DNA of 64,000 bases. Source: Micromonospora lupini str. Lupac 08 (GTDB lineage Bacteria; Actinomycetota; Actinomycetes; Mycobacteriales; Micromonosporaceae). The notes below the pieces were generated by a model, which had not been told where the DNA came from, ran no database searches, and saw only the letters and a program-made list of their open reading frames with translations. Below, piece after piece: positions 8,815 to 16,804 of the stretch. The first letter of the stretch is position 1, and the number at the start of each line of letters is the position of its first letter. The stretch is from contig NZ_HF570108.1 of NCBI RefSeq assembly GCF_000297395.2, forward strand, positions 4,996,636 through 5,060,635, in the 5' to 3' direction. The position numbers were made by a program, and so were the translations under genes.

Positions 8815-10119
8815 ATGCAGCGATTCCGCCGGATCGTCGCGGCGATCGCCCTGGCGGCGACCGCGACGACCACCGTGGCCGCGTGCGGCGGCGGCGAGAG
8901 CGAGGACGACAGCGGGGCCAAGACCCTCAAGCTCTGGCACTACGAGAGCGAGAACAGCGCGATGGGGGTCGGCTGGAACCGGGCGATCGAGATCTTCAAG
9001 GCCGAGCACCCGGGCGTCGAGGTGCGCTTCGAGCGCAAGGCGTTCGAGCAGATCCAGCAGAACGCCGGCATGATCATCAACTCGTCCGAGGGCCCGGACA
9101 TCATGGAGTACAACAAGGGCAACGCGACGGCCGGCCTGCTGTCGTCGCAGGGTCTGCTCACCGACCTGAGCGCCGAGGCCGACAAGCGCGGCTGGGCCGG
9201 CAAGCTCAGCCCCAGCCTGCAGACCACCGCCCGGTACAGCGACAAGGGCGTGATGGGGTCGGGCAAGTGGTTCGGCGTGCCGAACTACGGCGAGTACGTC
9301 ACGGTCTACTACAACAAGGACCTGTTCGAGCGCAACGGCGTCAAGGTGCCGACCACGCTTGCCGAGATGACCGCCGCGATGGACACCTTCGTCGGCAAGG
9401 GCGTCACGCCGCTGGGCATGGCCGGCGCCGAGTACCCGGCCGGGCAGCTCTTCTACCAGTTGGCGCTCGCCAAGGCCGACCGGCAGTTCGTCGACAATTA
9501 CCAGCTCTACAAGAACCCGGTCGACTTCAAGGCGGACCCGCTGAAGTACGGCGCGGACACCTTCGCCGAGTGGGTGCGCAAGGGCTACGTGGCCAAGAAC
9601 TCGGCGAGCCTCAAGGCCGAGGACATGGGCACCGCGTTCATCGCCGGCAAGACCCCGATGATCGTCTCGGGCAGCTGGTGGTACGGCCGGTTCAAGACCG
9701 AGATGAAGGCCAACTGGGACACCTTCCTCTTCCCCGGCAACACCCTCAACGCCGGCTCGTCGGGCAACATCTGGGTGGTCCCGGAGAACAGCAAGGCCAA
9801 GAGCCTGGCGTACGACTTCATCGACATCACCCTGCGTCCGGAGATCCAGGACCTGATCGGCAACAACGGTGGCGTACCGGTCGCCGCCGACGCGTCGAAG
9901 ATCAGCGACCCGAAGGACCGCAAGCTGATCGAGGACTTCAACACGGTAAGCAAGCAGGACGGCCTGGCCTTCTACCCGGACTGGCCGGTGCCCGGCTACT
10001 ACGACGTGCTGGTCGGCGGCTTCCAGGGCCTGATCAACGGGTCGAAGTCCCCCGACCAGGTGCTCGACACGATCGCCAAGCCGTACGCCGACGGCGTCAA
10101 GGAGATCACCGGCAAGTGA
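8815..10119 (+). CDS. Sugar ABC transporter substrate-binding lipoprotein
   Basis: A 434-residue family 1 extracellular solute-binding protein. The signal peptide MQRFRRIVAAIALAATATTT ends in the lipobox VAAC (C24), so it is anchored as a lipoprotein outside the membrane. The mature part shows KLWHYESEN, the EYVTVYYNKDLF and GSWWYGRF segments, and a C-terminal GSKSPDQVLDTIAKPY, all typical of carbohydrate-binding ABC receptors. The start is set by CGAGGAGGAT 6 nt upstream; the frame is open far upstream through the lacI gene but without signals. It supplies sugar to the two permeases downstream; the ATPase is not in the operon, so a shared MsiK-type ATPase is likely. Confidence 0.93.
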   Translation: MQRFRRIVAAIALAATATTTVAACGGGESEDDSGAKTLKLWHYESENSAMGVGWNRAIEIFKAEHPGVEVRFERKAFEQIQQNAGMIINSSEGPDIMEYNKGNATAGLLSSQGLLTDLSAEADKRGWAGKLSPSLQTTARYSDKGVMGSGKWFGVPNYGEYVTVYYNKDLFERNGVKVPTTLAEMTAAMDTFVGKGVTPLGMAGAEYPAGQLFYQLALAKADRQFVDNYQLYKNPVDFKADPLKYGADTFAEWVRKGYVAKNSASLKAEDMGTAFIAGKTPMIVSGSWWYGRFKTEMKANWDTFLFPGNTLNAGSSGNIWVVPENSKAKSLAYDFIDITLRPEIQDLIGNNGGVPVAADASKISDPKDRKLIEDFNTVSKQDGLAFYPDWPVPGYYDVLVGGFQGLINGSKSPDQVLDTIAKPYADGVKEITGK

Positions 10120-10186
10120 CACGGCGAGCGGCGGGCACGACCGGCACGACCGGCGTGCCCGCCCGCTCCACCGGGAAGGATCTTCC

Positions 10187-11158
10187 ATGGCAGTCTCCGA
10201 GACCGTCGCCGCCACATCCCCGACGGCGACGACACCCACCCCGCGCAAGCCCCGCCGCGCACCTCGCGGCCGCAACGCGGCGTACTGGCTCTACCTGCTC
10301 CCCGGAGCGGTGCTGTTCGTCCTGGTCATCGGCGCTCCGCTGGTCGGCACCGTCTATCTGTCGCTGACCAAGTGGTCCGGGATCGGCGACCCCACCTTCG
10401 TGGGGTTCGACAACTACCAGCGGCTGCTGCACGACGACGTGTTCTGGGCGTCGTTCCGCAACACCGTGGCGATGATCGTCGCGATGGTGGTGGTGCCCAC
10501 AGTGCTCGGGCTGCTGCTCGCCTCGGTCCTCTTCGACGTCATCGGGCGTCGGTTCAAGCCGCGCACCGCCGCCGCGCTGCGGGCCGCGTTCTACCTGCCG
10601 CAGGTGCTGCCCGTGGTGGTGGCCGGCATCGTCTGGGGCTGGATCCTGCGCCCCGACGGCGCGTTCAACAGCCTCCTCGACGCGGTGGGCCTCGGCGCGC
10701 TGCGCCACGACTGGCTCGGCGACCCGGGGACGGCCCTGCCGGCCGTCATGGCGGTGATGATCTGGGTGCAGATCGGCTACCCGGTGGTCGTGTTCATGGC
10801 GGCGTTGCAGCGGGTCGACCCGGAGCTGTACGAGGCGGCCGAGGTCGACGGCGCGAACTGGTTGCACCGGTTCCGGGCGATCACCCTCCCGCAGATCCGG
10901 CCGGAGACCTTCGTGGTGGCCCTGACCTGCACCATCGCCGCGCTGAAGGTGTTCGGGCCGATCTTCGCGCTCACCAGGGGTGGCCCGGAGAACGCCACGA
11001 ACGTGCCGTCGTACTTCGCGTACTACACGTTCTTCAAGAAGCTCCAGGTCGGCTACGGCTCCGCGATCTCCACAGTGCTCACGCTGATCATCGTCGTGGT
11101 GGCCGTGGTCTTCATCTGGATGCAGGCGCGCAGCGAGCGCCGGAACCGGGGGTTCTGA
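10187..11158 (+). CDS. Sugar ABC transporter permease (MalF type)
   Basis: A 323-residue inner-membrane permease with about six membrane helices. The EAA loop that contacts the ATPase is visible as YEAAEVDGANWLHRFRAITLPQIRPE. A hydrophilic N-terminus rich in Thr/Pro/Arg precedes the first helix (YLLPGAVLFVLVIG). GGAAGGA lies 6 nt before the ATG. It sits between the binding protein and the second permease, with 1 bp between its stop and the next start. Confidence 0.93.
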   Translation: MAVSETVAATSPTATTPTPRKPRRAPRGRNAAYWLYLLPGAVLFVLVIGAPLVGTVYLSLTKWSGIGDPTFVGFDNYQRLLHDDVFWASFRNTVAMIVAMVVVPTVLGLLLASVLFDVIGRRFKPRTAAALRAAFYLPQVLPVVVAGIVWGWILRPDGAFNSLLDAVGLGALRHDWLGDPGTALPAVMAVMIWVQIGYPVVVFMAALQRVDPELYEAAEVDGANWLHRFRAITLPQIRPETFVVALTCTIAALKVFGPIFALTRGGPENATNVPSYFAYYTFFKKLQVGYGSAISTVLTLIIVVVAVVFIWMQARSERRNRGF

Positions 11159-11159
11159 C

Positions 11160-12041
11160 ATGGCAGTCACGCTCACGCCGGCACCGGTGCCGGTGCACCG
11201 GCCGGTACGCGACAGGCACCACCGCGGCGTCAGCCGCTGGGTCGTGCTCGTCCTGGTCACCGTCGGCGCGCTCGTCATGCTTGTGCCGTTCGCGTTCATG
11301 CTGCTCAACGCGTTCAAGTCGCCCGGCGACTACTCGTCGGGCGGGCCGCTGAGCTGGCCGACGGAGTTCTACACCAAGGGTCTGCGGACGTACTGGACCG
11401 AGGTGAACTTCCCCCTCAAGCTGTGGAACTCGGCGCTCATCGCCGGCTCCGTGGCGGTGCTCGGCGTCGTCGTGTCGCTGCTCAACGCGTACGCCCTGGG
11501 CATCGGCCGGGTCCGCGGCCGGCTGTGGATCGTCGGGTTGTTCCTGCTGGCCAACATGCTGCCGCAGGAGGCGCTGATCTACCCGCTCTACTACGTGGCC
11601 AAGGAGGTCGGGCTCTACAACACCCGACTCGCGGTGATCATCATCTTCACGGTGATCCAGAGCGCGTTCGGCACGTACCTGCTGGCCTCGGTGCTGGGGA
11701 CGTTCCCGCGCTCGCTGCTGGAGGCCGCCGCGCTCGACGGCGCCGGCAAGTGGACGGTGCTGTGGCGGGTGGTCTTCCCCAACCTGCGGCCCACCCTCGC
11801 CGTGCTGCTCATCTTCTTCTTCATCTGGACCTGGAACGAGTTCCTCATCCCGCTGGTCATGCTCATCGACAACCAGACGCAGACCATCCCGGTCGCGCTG
11901 GCGTCGTTGCAGGGCGACCGGCTGATGGACGCCCCGACGACAAACGCCGGCGCGTTGATCAGCCTGGTGCCGGCCATCCTCTTCTTCCTCATCTTCCAGC
12001 GCACCCTGGCGCGCGGCATCACGGCAGGAGCCGAGAAGTGA
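11160..12041 (+). CDS. Sugar ABC transporter permease (MalG type)
   Basis: A 293-residue permease with six membrane helices and an EAA loop, LLEAAALDGAGKWTVLWRV followed by FPNLRP. It starts 1 bp after the preceding permease and its stop overlaps the GTG of the GH31 gene by 4 bp (GTGA), so the three genes are translationally coupled. It forms the transmembrane channel together with the MalF-type partner. Confidence 0.93.
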   Translation: MAVTLTPAPVPVHRPVRDRHHRGVSRWVVLVLVTVGALVMLVPFAFMLLNAFKSPGDYSSGGPLSWPTEFYTKGLRTYWTEVNFPLKLWNSALIAGSVAVLGVVVSLLNAYALGIGRVRGRLWIVGLFLLANMLPQEALIYPLYYVAKEVGLYNTRLAVIIIFTVIQSAFGTYLLASVLGTFPRSLLEAAALDGAGKWTVLWRVVFPNLRPTLAVLLIFFFIWTWNEFLIPLVMLIDNQTQTIPVALASLQGDRLMDAPTTNAGALISLVPAILFFLIFQRTLARGITAGAEK

Positions 12042-14278
12042 AGTTCACCGACGGGTACTGGCAACTGCGCCCGGGGGTCAGCGTGCTGCGCCCCGGCACG
12101 GTGGAATCGGTCGAGCCGGACGAGCGCGGCTTCACCGTCTTCGCGCCGGCCGGTCAGATCACCGGGCGGGGCGACACCCTCAACCGGCCCGTCGTCACCG
12201 TCCGGTTCTTCTCCCCCGCCCCCGGCGTCGTCGGGGTGACCATCGGTCACCACAGCGGTGGGCTGCCCCGCGAGCCGCACTTCGGGCTGAGCACCGACGG
12301 GGAGCACCAGGTCACCGTCGACATCACCGGCATCACCGCGTCGCTGACCACCGGCGAGCTGACCGCCCGGGTCGCGCTCATCGACGGCTGGCGGGTGGAG
12401 TTCCTGCACGGCGACCGGTTGATCACCGCGTCCACCGCGCGCAGCGTCGGCATCGTCACCGACGGCGAGGGCCGCCGGCACGTGCACGAGCGGCTCGCCC
12501 TCGGCGTCGGCGAGACGGTGTACGGGCTGGGCGAGCGCTTCGGCCCGTTCGTGAAGAACGGCCAGACCGTCGACATCTGGAACGCCGACGGCGGCACCGC
12601 CAGCGAGCAGGCGTACAAGAACGTGCCGTTCTATCTGAGCAGCGCCGGCTACGGGGTCTTCGTGGACCACCCCGAGCACGTGTCGTTCGAGGTCGGCTCG
12701 GAGGTCGTGGCGCAGAACCAGTTCAGCGTCGAGGGCCAGTCCCTGACCTACCACGTCATCGACGGGCCCACCCCGAAGGACGTGCTGCGCCGGTACACGG
12801 CGCTGACCGGCCGGCCGGCCCGGGTGCCCGCCTGGTCGTACGGGCTGTGGCTGTCCACGTCGTTCACCACCTCGTACGACGAGAAGACGGTGACCGAGTT
12901 CGTCGACGGGATGGCCGAGCGGGACCTGCCGCTGTCGGTGTTCCACTTCGACTGCTTCTGGATGCGCCAGTTCCACTGGGTCGACTTCGTCTGGGACCCG
13001 GCGACGTTCCCCGACCCGGAGGGGATGCTGCGCCGGCTGCACGAGCGTGACCTGAAGGTGTGCGTCTGGATCAACCCGTACATCGCGCAGCGCTCGTACC
13101 TCTTCGAGGAGGGCCGCCAGGCCGGCTACCTGGTCCGCAACCCGGACGGGTCGGTCTGGCAGTGGGACAAGTGGCAGGCCGGCATGGCGCTTGTCGACTT
13201 CACCAACCCGGACGCGGTTCGCTGGTTCACCGGCAAGCTCAAGGTCCTGCTGGACATGGGCGTCGACTGCTTCAAGACCGACTTCGGTGAGCGCATCCCG
13301 ACCGACGTGGTGTGGCACGACGGCTCGGATCCGCAGCGGATGCACAACTACTACTCGTACCTCTACAACAAGGCCGTCTTCGAGCTGCTCGAGACCGAGC
13401 GGGGCGAGGGCGAGGCGGTGGTGTTCGCCCGCTCGGCCACCACCGGCGGGCAGCAGTTCCCGGTGCACTGGGGCGGCGACTGCGAGTCGACGTTCGTCGC
13501 GATGGCGGAGTCGCTGCGCGGCGGGCTGTCCCTGGCGTCGTCCGGTTTCGGCTACTGGAGCCACGACATCGGCGGCTTCGAGGGCACCCCCGACCCGGCC
13601 GTCTTCAAGCGGTGGATCGCGTTCGGCCTGCTCTCCTCGCACTCCCGGCTGCACGGCTCCGGCTCGTACCGGGTGCCGTGGGCGTACGACGAGGAGGCCG
13701 TCGACGTGCTGCGGCACTTCACCCGGCTCAAGCTCAGCCTGATGCCGTACCTGGCGGCGACGGCCGAGGAGGCGCACCGCGACGGCATCCCGATGATGCG
13801 TCCGATGATCGTGGAGTTCCCGGACGACCCGGCCGCGGCGCACCTGGACCGGCAGTACATGCTCGGCTCCGACGTGCTCGTCGCACCCGTCCTCAGCGCC
13901 GACGGCCAGGTCACCTACTATGTGCCCGCCGGCACGTGGACGCACCTGGTGACCGGCGCGCAGCTCACCGGCCCGGCCTGGGTCACCGAGAAGCACGAGT
14001 TCGACAGCCTTCCGGTGCTCGTCCGGCCGGGCGCGGTCATTCCGTTCGGGGCGCGCTCCGACCGGCCCGACTACGAGTGGGCCGACGGCGTGCGCCTGCG
14101 CCTCTACGCCCCGGCGGAGGGGCAGCGGCAACGGGTGCGGATTCCGTCGCCCGGCGAGGGGCCGGGCGCGGAGTTCGAGGTGAGCTTCCGCGACGGCGTG
14201 GCCACCGCGGAGCTGGTGGCGGGTGAATCGTCGGCGTACCACTGTGTGGTCGCCGGGACGGAGGTAGCAGGACGATGA
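12038..14278 (+). CDS. yicI: GH31 alpha-xylosidase (YicI type)
   Basis: A 746-residue glycoside hydrolase family 31 enzyme, close to the 772 residues of E. coli YicI. The order is an N-terminal beta-sandwich (VYGLGERFGPFVKNGQ), the catalytic barrel, and C-terminal beta domains. The nucleophile lies in KTDFGERIP (D415) and the acid/base in HWGGDCEST (D481), matching YicI D416 and D482. The KTDFGERIP form is characteristic of alpha-xylosidases rather than alpha-glucosidases. No signal peptide, so it acts on imported oligosaccharides, releasing xylose from isoprimeverose-like units of xyloglucan. The GTG start overlaps the permease stop; its own stop overlaps the GH1 ATG. Confidence 0.9.
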   Translation: MKFTDGYWQLRPGVSVLRPGTVESVEPDERGFTVFAPAGQITGRGDTLNRPVVTVRFFSPAPGVVGVTIGHHSGGLPREPHFGLSTDGEHQVTVDITGITASLTTGELTARVALIDGWRVEFLHGDRLITASTARSVGIVTDGEGRRHVHERLALGVGETVYGLGERFGPFVKNGQTVDIWNADGGTASEQAYKNVPFYLSSAGYGVFVDHPEHVSFEVGSEVVAQNQFSVEGQSLTYHVIDGPTPKDVLRRYTALTGRPARVPAWSYGLWLSTSFTTSYDEKTVTEFVDGMAERDLPLSVFHFDCFWMRQFHWVDFVWDPATFPDPEGMLRRLHERDLKVCVWINPYIAQRSYLFEEGRQAGYLVRNPDGSVWQWDKWQAGMALVDFTNPDAVRWFTGKLKVLLDMGVDCFKTDFGERIPTDVVWHDGSDPQRMHNYYSYLYNKAVFELLETERGEGEAVVFARSATTGGQQFPVHWGGDCESTFVAMAESLRGGLSLASSGFGYWSHDIGGFEGTPDPAVFKRWIAFGLLSSHSRLHGSGSYRVPWAYDEEAVDVLRHFTRLKLSLMPYLAATAEEAHRDGIPMMRPMIVEFPDDPAAAHLDRQYMLGSDVLVAPVLSADGQVTYYVPAGTWTHLVTGAQLTGPAWVTEKHEFDSLPVLVRPGAVIPFGARSDRPDYEWADGVRLRLYAPAEGQRQRVRIPSPGEGPGAEFEVSFRDGVATAELVAGESSAYHCVVAGTEVAGR

Positions 14279-15684
14279 CGGCACGCACCTTTCCGGAGAG
14301 CTTCCTCTGGGGTTCGGCCACGGCGGCGTACCAGATCGAGGGCGCGGCCGCCGAGGACGGCCGGGGGCCGTCCATCTGGGACACCTACAGCCACACTCCC
14401 GGGCGGACGCTGAACGGCGACACCGGTGACGTGGCCGCCGACCATTACCACCGCTGGCCGCAGGACCTCGACCACATCGCTGAGCTGGGCCTGGGCGCGT
14501 ACCGCTTCTCGATCTCCTGGCCGCGGGTGCAGCCGGGCGGGTCCGGCCGGTTCAACCAGGCCGGCCTGGACTTCTACTCCCGGCTCGTCGACGGTCTGCT
14601 GGAGCGCGGCATCCGCCCGGTCGCCACCATGTACCACTGGGACCTGCCGCAGGAGCTGGAGGACGCCGGCGGGTGGCCGGTGCGCGACACGGCGCTGCGC
14701 TTCGAGGAGTACGCGTCGGGGATCGTCGCCGCGCTCGGTGACCGGGTGCACACCTGGACGACGCTGAACGAGCCGTGGTGCTCGGCGTACCTGGGCTACG
14801 GCTCCGGCGTGCACGCGCCGGGACGGACCGAGCCGGCGGCCGCGCTGGCGGCGGTGCACCACCTGAACCTGGCGCACGGCCTGGCCGGCCGGGTGGTCCG
14901 GGAGCTGGCCCCGACCGCCGAGCTGTCGGTGACGCTGAACCTGCACGTGATCCGCCCGGCGTCGGACTCGGCGGCGGACGTCGACGCGGCCCGCCGCATC
15001 GACGCGCTTGCCAACCGGGCGTTCCTCGGCCCCATGCTCAACGGGGCGTACCCGGCCGACCTGCTGGCCGACACGGCGGGCGTCACCGACTGGTCGTTCG
15101 TCCGCCAGGGCGACGAGAAGGTCGCCGCCGTGCCGCTTGACGTGCTGGGCGTCAACTACTACTCGAGCACCCTGGTGCGCGCCTGGGACGGGCACTCGGC
15201 CCGCTCGGACGCCGACGGGCACGGCGCGTCGGCGCACTCGCCGTGGGTCGGCGCCGACGACGTCGACTTCCTGCCGCAGCCCGGCCCGTACACGGCGATG
15301 GGTTGGAACATCGACCCGCCGGCCCTGACGGAGCTGCTGCTGCGGCTGGGTCGGGAACACCCCGGGCAGCCGCTGATGATCACCGAGAACGGCGCGGCCT
15401 TCGACGACGTCGTGTCGGCCGACGGCCGGATCCACGACGACCTGCGGATCGACTACCTGCGTCGGCACATCTCCGCCGTGGCGGACGCCCGCGAGCAGGG
15501 CGTCGACGTGCGGGGCTACTTCGTCTGGTCGCTGCTCGACAACTTCGAGTGGGGCTACGGCTACGACCGCCGGTTCGGGATCATCCGCGTCGACTACGAC
15601 ACCCAGGAGCGCACCTGGAAGGACAGCGCGCACTGGTACCGGCGGCTCGCCGCCACCGGCGAGCTGGACCAGCCGCAGGATTAA
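14275..15684 (+). CDS. GH1 beta-glucosidase
   Basis: A 469-residue family 1 glycosidase of standard length. It opens with FLWGSATAAYQIEGA, the acid/base is E166 in TLNEPW and the nucleophile is E371 in ITENG; the late aglycone-site motif WSLLDNFEWGYGYDRRFG is present. No signal peptide. It would cleave beta-glucosides such as cellobiose or de-xylosylated xyloglucan fragments in the cytoplasm, following the alpha-xylosidase it is coupled to by an ATGA overlap. Last gene of the LacI operon; a long hairpin follows. Confidence 0.93.
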   Translation: MTARTFPESFLWGSATAAYQIEGAAAEDGRGPSIWDTYSHTPGRTLNGDTGDVAADHYHRWPQDLDHIAELGLGAYRFSISWPRVQPGGSGRFNQAGLDFYSRLVDGLLERGIRPVATMYHWDLPQELEDAGGWPVRDTALRFEEYASGIVAALGDRVHTWTTLNEPWCSAYLGYGSGVHAPGRTEPAAALAAVHHLNLAHGLAGRVVRELAPTAELSVTLNLHVIRPASDSAADVDAARRIDALANRAFLGPMLNGAYPADLLADTAGVTDWSFVRQGDEKVAAVPLDVLGVNYYSSTLVRAWDGHSARSDADGHGASAHSPWVGADDVDFLPQPGPYTAMGWNIDPPALTELLLRLGREHPGQPLMITENGAAFDDVVSADGRIHDDLRIDYLRRHISAVADAREQGVDVRGYFVWSLLDNFEWGYGYDRRFGIIRVDYDTQERTWKDSAHWYRRLAATGELDQPQD

Positions 15685-15697
15685 CGGCTACGACCGG

Positions 15698-15760
15698 CGA
15701 TCGGTGGCAGTTCAGCAGCGCGATGCTCGGCGTGTCGAATTGCTCAGCTGCCACCGATCG
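15698..15760. terminator. Hairpin with 13-bp perfect arms between convergent genes
   Basis: CGATCGGTGGCAG (15698-15710) pairs perfectly with CTGCCACCGATCG (15748-15760). The 37-nt loop has a further short stem (AGCA with TGCT). No U-tract follows. It lies between the end of the GH1 gene (+) and the end of the nucleotidyltransferase (-), so it can terminate both. The long loop is unlike a plain terminator and may mark a dispersed repeat. Confidence 0.6.
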
Positions 15761-15774
15761 AGAAACTCCTGCGC

Positions 15775-16404
15775 TCAGACTCCGACCCGCTGGGGCGGGA
15801 CCGTGAGCCCGTAGAGCGCCATCAGCTCCGGGGTGTCGACGCGACTGCCGTCGGCCACCGTGTCGCAGGCGATGTCGACGATCTGGTCCTTGTGCGCCAG
15901 CAGGTACGGCCGGGCGCCCACGTCGGCGCTGGCCAGGGTCGCGATGCCGGGCCAGTGCCGGCGGCCGAACAGCATCGGGTAGCCGCGCAGCCCGTCGTAG
16001 GTGGCGCAGACCAGCACGTCCGGGTACGGCAGTGCGGCCACCCGGCGGACCGCCGCGGCGGTCAGGCCCGGCATGTCGACGGGCACCACCACCACGGCCT
16101 CGATCCCCGCGTCGTCCATGGCGGCCAGACCGGCGCGGATGGACGAGCCGACCCCGGTGCCCCACGCCTTGTTGATCACAACGGTCGCCTTGCCCAGGTC
16201 GGCGGTCTCCCGGACCTGTTCCGCAGCGGCCCCCAGCACGACCACGATCTGCTCGCAGCCCGCCTCGGTCATCGTGTCGATCATCTGGTTCACCAGGGGC
16301 TTCTCACCCTGGTGCAGCAGCGCTTCGGGACCGCCGATGCGGCGTCCCCCGCCCGCGGCGATGATCATTCCTGCGATCCGGTTCAGCTGCGCCCCCTCAA
16401 GCAC
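15775..16404 (-). CDS. MobA-like nucleotidyltransferase (molybdenum cofactor cytidylyl/guanylyltransferase family)
   Basis: About 209 residues. The N-terminal nucleotide-binding loop GMIIAAGGGRRIGGPEALLHQGEKPLV and the metal-binding VVVPVDMPGL are hallmarks of the MobA/MocA NTP-transferase fold; GTGVGSSIRAGLAAM is also typical. It could transfer CMP or GMP to a molybdenum cofactor or act on another acceptor; no Moco genes are nearby. The start is uncertain: GTG at 16404 is given, but ATG at 16368 and GTG at 16464 are also in frame, and AGGAGGGGG at about 16429 fits none perfectly. Monocistronic, flanked by hairpin repeats on both sides. Confidence 0.75.
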   Translation of the reverse strand: MLEGAQLNRIAGMIIAAGGGRRIGGPEALLHQGEKPLVNQMIDTMTEAGCEQIVVVLGAAAEQVRETADLGKATVVINKAWGTGVGSSIRAGLAAMDDAGIEAVVVVPVDMPGLTAAAVRRVAALPYPDVLVCATYDGLRGYPMLFGRRHWPGIATLASADVGARPYLLAHKDQIVDIACDTVADGSRVDTPELMALYGLTVPPQRVGV

Positions 16405-16578
16405 GGGATCGACCGTGACGGCCGGCCCCCTCCTACGGACACTGCAACGAGGAGGGCCGCGCACGAGTGGCGGGGCAAAAAGGAGAAATAGCGCAACCGT
16501 TACACACTAGCCAGCTGCGTCGGTGGATCAATTGATCATTGAACGCTCTCCCGGGGGTAGCGGAGGTGTTCGGGTCGT

Positions 16579-16649
16579 CCTTTGCTCTGCTTCAACCGAC
16601 GCAACACCAAGGGCCCGAAAGTGTTGCGTCGGGTTAAGCAGAGCAAAGG
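16579..16649. repeat. Long intergenic inverted repeat (29-bp arms)
   Basis: Arms at 16579-16607 and 16621-16649 match at 27 of 29 positions when folded; the core half reads TTTGCTCTGCTT...GACGCAACAC. The 13-nt loop is CAAGGGCCCGAAA. It lies in the 400-bp gap between the starts of the nucleotidyltransferase (-) and the end of the polymerase (-). The length and near-perfection point to a dispersed palindromic element rather than a simple terminator, although it could terminate transcription. Confidence 0.75.
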
Positions 16650-16804
16650 GGGCGGTGCGGAGGTGCCCCCCTCGTCCGACACCCGGTGCGGGCACCCGAC
16701 GTCAAGGGTGGTCTTCAGAGGGTTGTCGCCAGGACTCAGGCCCTTGACGCGGCGGAGGCGACCGACGTCTCGTCAATGGACAACGGCAGGGCGGTGGCCG
16801 CCAG
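16650..16804. other. Gap downstream of the polymerase gene, with a second hairpin
   Basis: Together with 16405-16578 this makes a 400-bp stretch without a gene. Apart from the 29-bp inverted repeat it holds a smaller pair, CGTCAAGGG (16700-16708) and CCCTTGACG (16741-16749), perfect 9-bp arms with a 32-nt loop, placed 56 bp beyond the polymerase stop codon where a terminator would be expected. Short open frames across it show no coding bias or recognisable protein. Confidence 0.5.
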
